The position numbers were made by a program, and so were the translations under genes. Below, piece after piece: positions 58,301-60,480 of a DNA stretch of 64,000 bases; within the stretch, counting starts at the first letter, position 1; each line of letters starts with the position of its first letter. Under the pieces are notes generated by a model. It saw only the letters and a list, made by a program, of their open reading frames with translations, was not told the origin of the DNA and made no database searches. Source of the DNA: Sabethes cyaneus (lineage: Eukaryota; Arthropoda; Insecta; Diptera; Culicidae); the NCBI RefSeq assembly GCF_943734655.1, contig NC_071353.1:141397907-141461906 (forward strand), written 5' to 3'.

Positions 58301-59442
58301 TAAGGACGTTCCATCCTCCTCGTCCACCGCCGGCGCTCGATCATACCACCACCGAGGGGGTGAATCTTCCAACAGTCGTCGGGAGAATTGCGCGATCTCC
58401 TAAACCCAATCGAAAGCGTTTCGTTGTTGTACATGTAGTTTTTACCTTTCGGCCATCAACTTCAAAACAAACAAACAAACAAACAAAAAAGACGCATCTC
58501 TAGACTCAAACACATCACTAGTAGTACTACGATCACCATTTTCGCATATTCTGATTGAGCGACCAACATAGAAAAATTCACTCCACCCATCCACCCACCC
58601 CAATTCTACTAAGTATGCACTCACGGAAATCTGCGGGTACGATTTAAGCTGAAATGAAGCGAATTGAAACAGACAAACAAAGAGGTAAAAAATTGTGTGA
58701 GTTTGTTTTGACAGTTGGCGTTGTTTGCTCACTCTTTCTCACACCGTTTTTGACTTGCGCGATTACTTTTTCTTTCTAATTCGCAGCTAATCGTTCTTTT
58801 GAAAATCATGATCGTTTCGTGGCAATTAACACCAATCAACAGAATTCTCGTGATTAACCTGTAACATCGATCTATCACATTCATTGTTACAGTTTCTTTG
58901 AGAAACTCACACATTATAAGTAGCACGCTGTACAGCAAAACAAAACAAAAAAAAACATCGCAAAGTAATCGATTCATTTTCAAATGCATTTTCACTAATA
59001 AAAAAATCGTTGTTGTTGAGCCTTCTTTCGATTAAATCGTACCCGATCGGGCAGCGAGCGAGATCGTTCCAGCAGTGTGGTTTGTTTTTGCGTTGTTCCT
59101 ACTAACCTACTCTCGGCGGCTTATGAGCCTGAAATCGTTATGTCGCTTCTAACTTTGCTCTCAACTCTCAGAAATAATTGTTACTTGCGGCGCAATGTTA
59201 TATGGTTTCAATCATGCAAATGTTTTGTTGTGTATCATAGTTTCACACGTGGCCAGAGTGATCAAAGGCTTTGTTTCGTTGTGTGTTTTCAGGGTGCATC
59301 CGATTCGGAATCGTGCTCGGAGGAAATCAACTCGGCGACGGAAATCTCCACCGATTCGGAGTTCGACCACGAACCAAGCCACCGGCTGCCGCCGCGGATT
59401 TTCATCGACGACACGCATCTGAAGCGACCGGCCAAAGTGCAG
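7541..59442 (+). CDS. Mical: Mical, actin-oxidising FAD monooxygenase (gene span, partial at 3' end)
   Basis: Molecule interacting with CasL. In flies Mical binds plexin A, uses NADPH and FAD to oxidise two methionines of actin, and so disassembles filaments in growth cones, bristles and muscle. Domain order seen here is FAD monooxygenase (about residues 1-500), CH (about 527-635), LIM (1014-1069), an acidic Ser/Asp region, then a very long disordered tail. Coding exons are 7541-7883, 7988-9434, 9506-9865, 10042-10112, 39055-39303, 48842-49363, 49430-49589, 49654-50193, 51028-51143, 51273-58403 (with stop) and 59293-59442. All joins have GT-AG borders and matching phase. Exons 1-9 give 1,269 residues and exon 10 adds 2,376. 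The bMERB/DUF3585 domain expected at the C terminus is not found and must be encoded beyond 64,000. An alternative last exon lies at 10675-11121. Confidence 0.95.
7988..9434 (+). CDS. Mical: Mical exon 2: rest of FAD monooxygenase and most of CH domain
   Basis: Follows a 104-base intron (acceptor ccctatag) and continues as VVVEKRDRITRNN, completing the FAD/ribose-binding strand with E118. GADGKRN at about 218-224 is the DG motif, and GDSLLEPFWPTGSG at 394-407 is the flavoprotein hydroxylase GD motif with W402 in the MICAL-specific position. KRKRR near residue 513 precedes the CH domain, which begins PLGTVLLRWVKSQL at about 526. The exon ends in phase 1 at CTTG|GTAAGT. The frames at 8070-8294 and 8233-8829 are shadows. 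Confidence 0.95.
9506..9865 (+). CDS. Mical: Mical exon 3: end of CH domain and linker
   Basis: Follows a 71-base intron. The joined codon gives HLGIPRVMSGQES, the last helix of the CH domain. The rest, ending near EEERIKRSRKVLGAESSP, is a charged linker. The donor is CCAA|GTAATA at 9866, phase 1. If it is not used, translation would read on only 38 more residues to a stop at 9979, so splicing is favoured. Confidence 0.9.
10042..10112 (+). CDS. Mical: Mical exon 4: basic linker
   Basis: A small exon after a 176-base intron (acceptor tgtccacag). The phase-1 joint forms an ATG codon, then ASPQTDTTKRAKKRRSYEKF and GNI. It ends in phase 0 at ATT|GTAAGT. KRAKKRR could act as a nuclear localisation or actin-contact patch, which is inference. 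Both exon 5 (39055) and the candidate terminal exon at 10675 are phase-compatible with it. Confidence 0.85.
10113..10674 (+). other. Intron 4 start, with possible polyadenylation site
   Basis: AT-rich sequence with an ACC/AAC-rich run at 10350-10385 and an AATAAA at about 10437. The donor at 10113 is a strong GTAAGT. No coding potential beyond a short read-through frame. Confidence 0.5.
10675..11121 (+). CDS. Mical: Candidate alternative last exon: short, membrane-anchored Mical
   Basis: An acceptor-like ctattcgaaaccag ends at 10674 and opens a frame in phase 0, the phase left by exon 4. It codes 148 residues to a TAA. The exon begins DVNGNFTPKSDTDCSSTDSV, continues as a Ser/Thr/Asn/His-rich linker and then has one strongly hydrophobic stretch (LVSLLLLALLLLLIPSG and following, about 10984-11058). 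A short tail ends LLDLSN. Joined to exons 1-4 this would be about 888 residues with monooxygenase and CH only. A C-terminal single helix suggests tail anchoring in ER, mitochondrial or nuclear membrane (inference). I do not recognise the tail from a known family. A chance open frame is possible, but the phase match, composition and downstream AATAAA support it. Confidence 0.5.
   Translation, partial: DVNGNFTPKSDTDCSSTDSVCSESPLTEQSKYSNLTEILHAIPVDSGTTERTSSTMSGTACNRPGTNNNNNNSNPTSTPKITSRHHHLRHNNHYDNNSNNNSQLVSLLLLALLLLLIPSGLLYLFYTAACRIERLVDSYLLTLLDLSN
11122..11640 (+). other. Possible 3' UTR of the short Mical isoform
   Basis: Unique AT-rich sequence after the stop at 11121, with AATAAA at 11423-11428 and 11585-11590. 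This fits a 300-470-base 3' UTR for the alternative last exon. No other feature seen. Confidence 0.35.
11423..11428 (+). promoter_or_regulatory. AATAAA polyadenylation signal candidate
   Basis: A canonical hexamer 302 bases after the candidate short-isoform stop codon. The second candidate lies at 11585. Confidence 0.35.
11675..12028 (-). CDS. Unrecognised 117-codon open frame, possibly transposon-derived
   Basis: The translation, for example FNEILNKIDRTETLPVPENP, has the mixed composition of a real protein rather than low complexity. I do not recognise a family. It lies in the Mical intron on the opposite strand with no evident start context. The adjacent 12180-12473 shows another short frame. 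It may be a fragment of a mobile element or a chance frame. Confidence 0.2.
   Translation of the reverse strand: MVLKSRKGLSRCPTTFNEILNKIDRTETLPVPENPNVNIFKESFSSVEYRNIFITFSYRPFINCKRITVSKNINHCILLNAKAPNLRNGRIKEVSQKIILSQRFDVFFFHNYIIKNE
12805..13165. mobile_element. Foldback (hairpin) element, copy 1
   Basis: The left arm (12805-12965) is repeated as its reverse complement at 13000-13165, around a short centre. Matching segments include 'aacagaattcgaaaaagtag', 'tctacattattgtt', 'tttgtatttacggcgct' and 'gctaccccgttggtagc'. No coding capacity. The same family is at 46350-46732. The arms are about 160 bases at roughly 85-90% identity by eye. Confidence 0.85.
13435..13450 (-). promoter_or_regulatory. 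Histone-type 3' stem-loop relic
   Basis: On the minus strand this reads ggccat-tttc-agggcc, a 6-base stem with one mismatch and the TTTC loop of animal histone mRNA 3' ends. Upstream on that strand (13451-13620) is sequence with weak histone-like resemblance but no intact frame. Histone pseudogenes elsewhere in the window (62.4-63.95 kb) make this reading more likely. Confidence 0.35.
13600..14244. other. Intron 4, nothing recognised
   Basis: AT-rich unique sequence with no long frame and no clear repeat. Confidence 0.4.
14245..14590. repeat. Four-unit tandem repeat of about 97 bp
   Basis: The core 'cacagatatcaaatttg' or its variants recurs at about 14258, 14361, 14454 and 14549, each followed by a 'taggttta'-like segment. 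Units are clearly diverged. No coding potential. Confidence 0.7.
14921..15077. mobile_element. 157-bp MITE with 8-9-bp target duplication
   Basis: Terminal inverted repeats 'gaggggcaagacac' and 'gtgtcttacccctc' flank an AT-rich core. The element is bordered by identical 'ggctgtacc' at 14912-14920 and 15078-15086. An 8-9-base duplication suits a hAT-type element. Confidence 0.8.
15451..16425 (+). mobile_element. Dispersed repeat 'actagctgacccgac', copy 1
   Basis: Starts 'actagctgacccgacaaact', passes through a region of 'accatttcgcgga' short repeats (15670-15805) and then about four tandem modules of about 140-150 bases. Modules contain 'tttgtatgggagcccc', 'gggaggggtctcaaacc' and 'ccatttgcttgatta'. 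It ends in 'gacagacagacagaaat' and 'ataggtatagatta'. I regard it as the non-coding 3' part of a non-LTR-type element. Related copies are at 21978-23220 and 27770-28935. Confidence 0.75.
16440..17650 (-). mobile_element. Non-LTR retrotransposon pol remnant (reverse transcriptase and C-terminus)
   Basis: Minus-strand translation contains FKAAYDSVKRN-like palm sequence (about 17400-17490), DTFEVVDEYLYLGTLVT and RGVKMRIAAANRVFHGLRS (16840-17015), and the tail RLKHGRLQWG...RGRSRTRW (16560-16660). This is the order expected of the C-terminal half of an endonuclease-reverse transcriptase ORF2. Frameshifts and stops separate the blocks, and the 5' part is absent. Confidence 0.8.
17651..21640. other. 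Intron 4: mostly unique sequence, nothing coding
   Basis: Contains GC-richer stretches near 18060-18560 and 19030-19360, and a CAA/CAG run near 19780-19806. Open frames here (for example 19750-20199) are short and not supported by splice sites or domains. Enhancers or alternative first exons could be present but cannot be identified. Confidence 0.4.
21978..23220 (+). mobile_element. Dispersed repeat 'actagctgacccgac', copy 2
   Basis: Begins 'actagctgacccgacaaatt', and repeats the 'tttcgccgaataccatttt' region (22195-22370). After a divergent 220-base piece it shows four tandem ~145-base modules (22610-23170). It ends 'gacagacagatagaaata' plus 'aggtatagata', as copy 1 does. No open frame of note. 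Confidence 0.75.
23253..24683. mobile_element. Putative non-autonomous DNA element with CCAATTGTTG inverted ends
   Basis: The left end, 'gggtagtttgccaattgttg', is matched by the reverse complement at 24665-24683 ('caacaattggcaaattccc'). Secondary copies of CAATTGTTGCC lie inside both ends (23280, 24430, 24480). The 1.4-kb interior encodes nothing recognisable. No convincing target duplication. Confidence 0.5.
24685..25094. mobile_element. MITE with CCCAG...CTGGG ends
   Basis: Begins 'cccagataacacaagatcg' and ends 'aactgtttgctggg'. A similar pair of ends bounds 37433-37800. The interior is AT-rich and non-coding. It abuts the preceding element. Confidence 0.5.
25438..25664. repeat. TCGGGT-repeat element 1 with inverted ends
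   Basis: Starts 'agagatggtcgggtctc', continues as clusters of 'ggttcgggtcgggttcggg' separated by A-rich spacers, and ends 'gagacaccgaaccatctcc', an imperfect inverted repeat of the start. The Gly/Ser-Gly frame at 25320-25604 is a by-product. Confidence 0.75.
25936..26262. mobile_element. Outer MITE with TTAACACT ends, interrupted
   Basis: 'ttaacactgaacataccg' at 25937 and 'cggtatatttagtgttaa' at 26245-26262 are inverted. A third end-like sequence, 'ttaacactaaacgtaccg', is at 21878, and 'cgtttagtgttaa' is at 25189. The element is split by the hAT-type MITE at 25959-26183. Confidence 0.55.
25959..26183. mobile_element. 225-bp hAT-type MITE with 8-bp duplication
   Basis: Inverted ends of nearly 50 bases begin CAGAGCTGCCA and include 'tatctgtgcatgcataaatt'. 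The insertion is flanked by perfect 8-base duplications CCGTGAAG at 25951-25958 and 26184-26191. No coding sequence. Confidence 0.9.
26690..26948. repeat. TCGGGT-repeat element 2
   Basis: Five or six blocks of 'gggttcgggtcgggttcggg' alternate with 'cttagcgaaaaaaattaat'-like spacers, ending 'aaacccgaccatctct'. That end is the inverse of the start of element 1. Elements 1 and 2 could be the two ends of one 1.5-kb insertion. Confidence 0.7.
27266..27446. mobile_element. MITE, about 180 bp, with CTCGGCAAA inverted ends
   Basis: 'tttgccgagatttggacagc' followed by cgagcg occurs at 27293-27318, and its reverse complement at 27397-27423. The termini are 'acttaaaaaa' and 'ttttttaagt'. It is probably a Tc1/mariner-type derivative given the TA at both borders, which is inference. 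Confidence 0.65.
27462..27768. repeat. Left copy of a ~300-bp direct repeat
   Basis: Shares with 28940-29245 the segments 'tttgccatgaaacaact', 'ggatttggtcgccatatt'-like text, 'caaccgattttcatttt', 'agaccaccattagaaagctg' and the ending 'catataat'. The two copies flank the repeat at 27770-28935. Confidence 0.7.
27770..28935 (+). mobile_element. Dispersed repeat, copy 3 (diverged start), ending in a TA microsatellite
   Basis: Starts 'ctagaggacccggcgcgcgt', a variant of the start in copies 1 and 2. It contains four to five tandem modules (28200-28750) with 'tttgtatgggagccccc' and 'ttccatttgcttgattag'. It ends in a long (TA)n run at 28855-28915 followed by GATA repeats, where copies 1 and 2 have only 'ataggtatagat'. 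No coding. Confidence 0.7.
28940..29245. repeat. Right copy of the ~300-bp direct repeat
   Basis: Direct repeat of 27462-27768; by eye about 70% identical, with small indels. It includes 'gattttgatttcaagaccac' and 'tcggaaagctgagaaaaa'. Confidence 0.7.
29246..29879. other. Intron 4, nothing recognised
   Basis: Unique AT-rich sequence with no gene or clear repeat. Confidence 0.4.
29880..30440 (+). pseudogene. mariner-like transposase remnant
   Basis: LSVRCVKKLWFQQDGTTCHH and RHETFGDRIITRDKPGN are the central block of mariner (DD37-type) transposases. The Asp of FQQDG is one of the catalytic residues. The segment that should follow, with the last catalytic Asp, is missing. The sequence then resumes as SLIYADKL and ends with SHMPDIIFK at about 30398-30424. 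Frameshifts separate these parts, so it is inactive. A second remnant is at 33400-33970. Confidence 0.85.
30441..32541. other. Intron 4: unique sequence with simple repeats
   Basis: Includes a GCCAGTCA-type run at 31253-31290, GGCGGC, and (GGCT)n at 32245-32268. The GC-richer 31150-31400 and 32200-32450 look like UTR or promoter sequence, but no exon can be shown. Confidence 0.35.
32542..33330 (-). mobile_element. Second copy of the non-LTR pol remnant
   Basis: Minus-strand blocks match 16440-17650. There is a palm-like ADFKTAYDSVK segment (about 33125-33170) and a C-terminal tail with VWTGYVVRNPDERIDK and RGRRLQGRPHTRW (32620-32720). Internal deletion and frameshifts are evident. Confidence 0.7.
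33400..33970 (+). pseudogene. Second mariner-like transposase remnant
   Basis: LDLADMWFQQDGATYT at about 33716-33765 is the mariner catalytic block. Downstream, EALEDNMTWILAENTYRNAR (about 33848-33910) matches the usual ALEDNI...IAEI region. Stops and shifts interrupt it, and the terminal repeats were not located. Confidence 0.75.
34080..34260 (+). repeat. Dispersed repeat also found inverted at 60330-60480
   Basis: Segments 'gaaggcatcctggaaaatga', 'acaatcatttttcttgtcaa' and 'cgcagagagaattccaagga' occur in reverse complement at 60330-60480. It looks like part of an interspersed element, family unknown. Confidence 0.6.
34261..35227. other. Intron 4, nothing recognised
   Basis: Unique sequence apart from a fragment near 34705-34735 ('agctggctgcaaagtctatc') of a tag that recurs elsewhere. 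No coding. Confidence 0.35.
35228..35570. repeat. Degenerate A-tract array, ~10-11-bp period
   Basis: Repeats of 'gacaaaaagac' with many substitutions, for example 'acaaaaagatgacaaaaaga' followed by cggcg. Open minus-strand frames here (35197-35580) are low-complexity Phe/Leu/Ser by-products. Confidence 0.8.
35580..37432. other. Intron 4: old repeat debris
   Basis: 36060-36160 (reverse) and 37230-37310 (forward) share 'tgtcgataaagaagg' with 7240-7262, so pieces of one dispersed element. No gene is seen, although 36350-36920 contains several imperfect 'cagtcaaatga' segments. Confidence 0.4.
37433..37800. mobile_element. MITE with CCCAGC...GCTGGG ends, 368 bp
   Basis: Starts 'cccagctagcaccaactcgt' and ends 'atgcttgctggg'. 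The interior is rich in 'tcgtatat' motifs. It has ends like the element at 24685-25094. No reading frame. Confidence 0.6.
37801..37874 (+). pseudogene. tRNA-like sequence (decayed tRNA or SINE head)
   Basis: 'gtgccgtggtgtaattgga' resembles an A box and 'ggtctcaagttccacc' a B box, with spacing near that of a tRNA. A possible anticodon stem surrounds 'ccggcaa', but residue 33 would be C, not T, and the acceptor ends pair poorly. So it is not a functional tRNA. It abuts the preceding MITE. Confidence 0.45.
37875..39054. other. End of intron 4, nothing recognised
   Basis: Unique sequence with a G-rich tract at 38904-38926 and a short TA run before the exon 5 acceptor (cattccgccag). No gene is seen. 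Confidence 0.4.
39055..39303 (+). CDS. Mical: Mical exon 5: charged coiled-coil-like linker
   Basis: 83 codons in phase 0 on both sides, from EERTRRLQEIETNRVDRQTK to KEMERKILYP. Arg/Glu-rich helices are typical of the linker between CH and LIM. The acceptor follows a 28.9-kb intron and the donor is CCC|GTAAGC. Codon use and GC-richness match exons 1-3. Confidence 0.92.
40645..40740 (+). mobile_element. pogo/Tigger-like terminal sequence
   Basis: 'cagtatccccccgttaatcc' followed by repeated 'aatccg' (ccaataatccgac, cactaatccgg) resembles pogo-type terminal inverted repeats. The opposite end is not seen, so this is a fragment or solo end. Confidence 0.5.
41005..41052. repeat. Perfect 20-bp-stem hairpin
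   Basis: 'aaatttctggagttgtttac' at 41005-41024 and its exact reverse complement at 41033-41052 are separated by the 8-base loop gttttaat. Flanks are array sequence. Confidence 0.9.
41449..41765 (+). mobile_element. SINE copy, interrupted
   Basis: The head 'gtgtagtggttagc' with box-B-like 'ggttcaaatccc' and 'aaccccacagaag' lies at 41456-41500. The tail 'ttaaagtgactataat' appears at 41732-41750, so about 200 bases of other sequence lie inside. Confidence 0.6.
42051..43081. mobile_element. 1,031-bp palindromic piggyBac-type MITE
   Basis: Flanked by TTAA at 42047-42050 and 43082-43085. The ends are cccctctaaggtctacatc and its inverse. The two arms (about 490 bases each) are near-identical reverse complements around a centre of about 40-50 bases near 42542-42590. 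TTAA duplication and a CCC start are the piggyBac signature. The paired frames at 42063-42431/42815-43021 and 42358-42636/42495-42773 are palindrome by-products. Confidence 0.92.
44146..44225 (+). mobile_element. 5'-truncated SINE
   Basis: Begins at 'gccagaacccgggttcaaat', retaining the B-box-like region. It then matches the 45-kb copy through 'agtgactataatctaac' and ends in an A-rich tail. It sits inside the A-tract array. Confidence 0.7.
45058..45180 (+). mobile_element. Full-length-looking tRNA-derived SINE
   Basis: 'cccggcgtagtggttagcat' carries an A-box-like segment and 'ggattcaaatccc' a B-box. It is followed by 'ccgcagaagtcacgaatgac' and a tail 'gtgactataatctaac' with a run of A. This is the most complete of four copies in the window, all of them embedded in degenerate arrays. 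Confidence 0.8.
46350..46732. mobile_element. Foldback (hairpin) element, copy 2
   Basis: Arms related to copy 1 at 12805-13165. They share 'tatttacggc', 'gctaccaac.gggtagca', 'taaatacaaaagata' and 'gcaatattgcagataata'. It is an inverted repeat around about 46530. It lies in the A-tract array and has no frame of note other than by-products (46205-46438). Confidence 0.85.
47601..48841. other. End of intron 5: unique sequence
   Basis: Non-repetitive, GC-richer than the array. TCAGT-like and ATG-containing stretches near 47795 and 48080 could belong to an internal promoter for a C-terminal Mical form, but there is no splice-consistent exon that I can defend. Confidence 0.35.
48842..49363 (+). 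CDS. Mical: Mical exon 6: coiled-coil and poly-Gln/His linker
   Basis: 174 codons in phase 0 on both sides. It starts DRDRGLAAAYPRSL after the acceptor ttaaatcag. The central part (KDLLRAIGKIDSNDWNVKEI) is helical and charged. It ends with a Gln-rich run and HHHH before the donor TCG|GTAAAA. The Gln tract (CAA/CAG repeats, 49300-49340) is likely to vary in length. The minus-strand frames are shadows. Confidence 0.93.
49430..49589 (+). CDS. Mical: Mical exon 7: first LIM zinc finger
   Basis: A 66-base intron precedes it. The first zinc-binding set is visible as C1014-x2-C1017-x17-H1035-x2-C1038, then C1041-x2-C1044 of the second. It ends in phase 1 within ...NLRL|G. The LIM domain of Mical contributes to autoinhibition and partner binding in the family. 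Confidence 0.94.
49654..50193 (+). CDS. Mical: Mical exon 8: end of LIM and acidic Ser/Asp tract
   Basis: Continues GGYAFDRDDPEGKFYCTQHF, completing the second finger with C1066 and H1069. A basic Pro-rich piece, an Ala-rich run and then a Ser/Asp/Glu tract (SSDESDSESDSDYEEA, about 50029-50085) follow. The Ser/acidic pattern suits casein kinase 2 phosphorylation (inference). It ends in phase 1 at the donor GTGAGT. Confidence 0.93.
50194..51027 (+). other. Mical intron 8, 834 bases
   Basis: AT-rich intron with GTGAGT donor and tctttttgtag acceptor. No other feature seen. Confidence 0.8.
51028..51143 (+). CDS. Mical: Mical exon 9
   Basis: Continues DDEADSQTEGEEFARAREIR and ends LPTDTETE in phase 0 at GAG|GTAAGT. 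Both exon 10 (VASKQQPQ) and exon 11 (GASDSES) can follow in frame. The exon 9-exon 11 join gives a continuous acidic Ser/Thr stretch. Confidence 0.92.
51273..58403 (+). CDS. Mical: Mical exon 10: giant exon encoding a 2,376-residue disordered tail with stop
   Basis: A single open frame from the acceptor actgatccacag to TAA at 58401-58403, in phase 0 with exon 9. The protein is Pro/Ser/Lys/Thr-rich and predicted disordered. It has many SP/TP sites (SPTPSLKK repeats at 51735-51880) and short repeats: KNVLAFQP twice (52624, 52699), (S/R)K(F/Y)F three times (52208-52446), SKQLQSS-type units (54276-54560), DYDPEEYVPR-like twice (57609, 57692). Acidic DDLL-type motifs recur at least eight times. 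A long exon in this place is consistent with the long insect Mical isoforms. Functions such as binding other cytoskeletal partners are inference. The terminal stop and a downstream AATAAA suggest a last exon, but internal donors could allow joining to exon 11. Confidence 0.93.
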   Translation, partial: VASKQQPQVVPTVSLNQLSNALCTVPNPISTAPSVNNPPQPQVESAEDRALREKMLQKLSIREQWLHSSAPMQPEAVPAPDVQKPKTSFFGGLMNSLSTLIKSDKQPPKPSQSTSPPQVAQDSPLSSIQVPQQVDNSSSPSLSPSVRQLALSFQKPPPSPTPSLKKSKLLEVPPSPTPSLKKQSHPEVPPSPTASLKKPKKHRQHTATPSPTPSSGSQRLSEDGTFDELFSDDLKSASSGRSTPRSKRRTHSKSKEVRQDTDEFLEQIKQDQAALDQRMKKVEAKKFKSNMQSIKSAVEGSRIVGVKSEKDVSKFFGGPNQQQKPKQLPNKDVSALQGINLSKYFPTAANSAPTSAKASIGTPSSVSSVESSPMLGRKKPSEVELRKYFGPSPTAKSSPSSPSSLVSPAISRKNSIESPGSVRKSISAQPNPKPPAVLAPKPPMVPLPPRKNVLAFQPIKKSKTESVLPASVPTKNVLAFQPVAKPKPASPKPAPKVRTSPPKQASSAPRKSPEVEDKLFENLLQDVNRPASSIEETLFDDLLSKVDNSPKVERKNPPTVKPSTPPQKLQSLDEQIFEDLLGEVDESLIENFEEIVGLPKKQQSPKLGKKKTSPKRSPKGSPKHSPPSTPKKSAEKKPPKMTLKRPAFKIDVPVKMQETLEEIYLASLSKLDTRSMSMTSLNSVASKSSDGAEHHQQEGKKVEEAFEQLLLLPEADSEPVKIQPFQAPQRAEGAASAASTTKQQQEPTGGNRRRQPPEEGKASSEASPSKKPAKERTLDGQVLPLEAKPVTTPKLSQKIMAIPINSPDVQIQKTNHNNNSVVRVEKPVQIQAVAQNKSQTTVRNVKQGSQDKCVVGCDTTKKVDVEVCNFDDLLDDVDGVEPVELDDLLDDEGVVTSKAVSAVSNVIGEKSKINKILNSTVDQKKQTPKMSGAESSVKVINTDVIKINGKESTPPQAFGAVGKTTPSKTSTRNASSETSTLTKTPAPKISKFPAPPVPTSPISKQLQSSAEVPVGPFVSTPTSARKSLNQNSVASMTSKQLQSSTELPRGTPGNTPTLARKTLSQNSGTSAISKQPKHEVAAVGTPPNTPIIPKRTAQVPLSQMTIVEPKLTASQTSTNASTSQTHKVPIQASQPLETPKLVRKITGPEQSKLPVSSPAVVRKVQSISNSNPTSMNNVIVLETDNTAKPKKLDSSKDSQPTSSVDTQVVSHPLKAVESASVHESKLLPTEAKINGQNGELPAEISIQKSKKLLSNSENQSKQERKPSKDDLCFEELRTKHEAIFSQQPPTSTATTRSEFFKDLTKTEDSPVVDSKPVEVPRTLSEFRSTILVKPTRTEDKTDSDIAPILREKINELVMEIMPGASLDQIVDEIPIPAERKKSSFQKMFNKLQRANTIAAPEGSSLKSLLTPAPSSRGDEYKMEVVREKPVQSDSKTAEKTAANERIQINLERTAQIKEKYIKQRAPSPPKSSGSPPKPVTAQPSLERKGSFKIQPTVPVRAPTRKTQSPPKPMESSLSAKKSPSPVDRKSNKSAEKSPAPETVQDVRETTPKRPLPAHGGYLDITPIPPARKGSRKSRSPSVVSEALKVSLKMPVPVDIDREVSILSRDQTNRMVSNFDDLLDSVDSMEVVEFDDLLGETSTSTATTREEKVVDKNTVSKEKVTKQPEKPAIVTSKNILSEEQFNQTSKELAEKFLNSKLPSSQQLSKDQPKKLDTNALITTLTETTSLLEKPEFEPSKPVASSDLINSSTSTLNELNTLPDIVSMTRKSSATDEVPPVIKASSHQPDKIEQTIKAFPQEIQVYTLHTAGDGVNRTPAEPQPSTSGMTGEYAHILRDITSGLVGADYAAPVMYEPPPAIDTKPKSNFTTYKQILDERAGGTPDHPSRPLRKPKPIDRSVSPLGKPFDNSICIDPWRAKRSASIENIAIDQVFVKQDDKVIDTFYVVPELGPPLKRRSKSVDRLTVPSTSKAVARQHKKSFDELRDYGFDVEPPASSKHLINPRLRHFNIDESDEDLPSLQEHRRQQYIRKCKSTVDTSRLEVDVTRVDIDRESPIPRSTDFSKWEAILDRGVPYYQEPKVHKKEDVKALERKLEDIKSEYKPRRKVMGKGAIPKDYDPEEYVPRINRRVIDSFEIPDPNLPKSYDPEEYVPRAQRTAHRTTQDIPTSTASLQRPPRSSAYETDVPITRTGSKYHAETLLLDDIPHTLPRSKTSTHVPFSSSRSYDLPSREVVPRAQLSRRNLTGGNRTQQLHEKANKFLRSQITRNDPNPYIRALADSDDDDYPLPITSSSSSSHRVPITTTSAISSYHHHPVSTYGTSNAAALSRITTKAITQPSRMTHYTRKDVPSSSSTAGARSYHHRGGESSNSRRENCAIS
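58404..59030 (+). other. Probable 3' UTR of the exon-10 isoform
   Basis: Non-coding sequence with CAAA repeats (58465-58487) and a polyadenylation hexamer AATAAA at 58997-59002. It lies between the exon 10 stop and exon 11. Confidence 0.5.
58997..59002 (+). promoter_or_regulatory. AATAAA polyadenylation signal candidate
   Basis: 594 bases after the exon 10 stop, followed by T/G-rich 'tcgttgttgttgag', which suits a downstream element. Confidence 0.45.
59293..59442 (+). CDS. Mical: Mical exon 11: acidic exon used by bMERB-containing isoforms
   Basis: Fifty codons, phase 0 at both borders (acceptor gtgtgttttcag, donor CAG|GTAGGG). It reads GASDSESCSEEINSATEIST, then DSEFDHEPSHRLPP and ends RPAKVQ. 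The Ser/Glu region followed by a Pro/Arg segment matches the Mical part between LIM and the C-terminal bMERB domain as I recall it. The 3' continuation lies beyond the window. Confidence 0.85.
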
Positions 59443-59618
59443 GTAGGGTAGATTTTCTTTTTCTTCAGTGTAACTTATCGCGTTGTCATTTTTGCTTAGA
59501 TCCAACCTAGGTTCGTCCTAGTTCCAATCGAACGGCTGTCAAAGCGTTTTTTTTTTCACTCAGGTTGAACTTAGTTTCGCTCTCGGGTGAACTTTTTAGA
59601 CGTCGGGTTCGCCCCGAC

Positions 59619-59703
59619 TATACTGCTGTGAATCGCATAACAGTCCCATTTATATAGGAAACTCCATAGAAAATGGGACTGATATGCGATTCACGGCAGT
59701 ATA
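59619..59703. mobile_element. 85-bp hairpin MITE
   Basis: 'tatactgctgtgaatcgcat' and its near-reverse complement ending 'gcagtata' enclose 'cagtcccattt...aaatgggactg'. Small palindromic element with TA borders. Confidence 0.75.
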
Positions 59704-60329
59704 AGCAATACATGAACAAACCGAAAATGTTTGTTTATTCTCCCGAACAAACAACAAACTCAACAAACTTTCTAATCACTTTCTAAGAACAAGTATTTAT
59801 AGGATGACTGGGATTGTTTCTCAGTAAAATAGACTCTCTTATAATCAAAATAAGAGCACCATAATCAACAAACTCTTAGTTTTCGCAAAGGTTACATCCT
59901 AATATTACGCATAATTTCCTGGAATCGAATATTGTCCGAAACAGTAATGAAAAGTTGCTAGAAAATATTAAAAGTGTGGCATTTTGTGTTTCCAATTTTA
60001 TCGAGCAAGCTCCCATGCGATGTACTCCAAGGAATTTAGATCCGATGACAAAGCAGGCCACTCTTGTGATGTTATGAAATGGGGTAAATTCTGACTACAC
60101 CACTCTTGTGCTGCTTTTGGCTGATAAAAAGGAACAGAATCCTGTTGAAAGCAGTAGTTTTCATCTGGTATTAATAAGCAGAAGATTTTTAAACAAAATT
60201 TGCTCTGCAGTAATAGATGTTGATTAGTGGAAGTTTTAGATTTCCTGAAATTCCATCTGAAACCGGGTGATACGGGAGGCCTACACTTTCTTCCTTCCCC
60301 TTTATTATAAAGAGTCGAATGGAATTAAG
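59704..60329. other. Intron, nothing recognised
   Basis: AT-rich unique sequence following exon 11. No coding or repeat structure that I can name. Confidence 0.4.
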
Positions 60330-60480
60330 GACCATTTCTGGTTCCAGTTGATTCTTTGGAATTCTCTCTGCGGTACATGCTACGCAGTTTGTCTAACCAT
60401 TGACAAGAAAAATGATTGATTCAAATAATCATCATTTTCCAGGATGCTTTCAAGAGTGACTGGCGTCAGTATGGGAATAG
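60330..60480 (-). repeat. Inverted copy of the 34080-34260 repeat
   Basis: 'ttggaattctctctgcggt', 'tgacaagaaaaatgattg' and 'atcattttccaggatgcttt' are the reverse complement of 34080-34260. The adjacent 60482-60770 has a minus-strand frame of 89 codons with no recognised domain. Confidence 0.6.
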
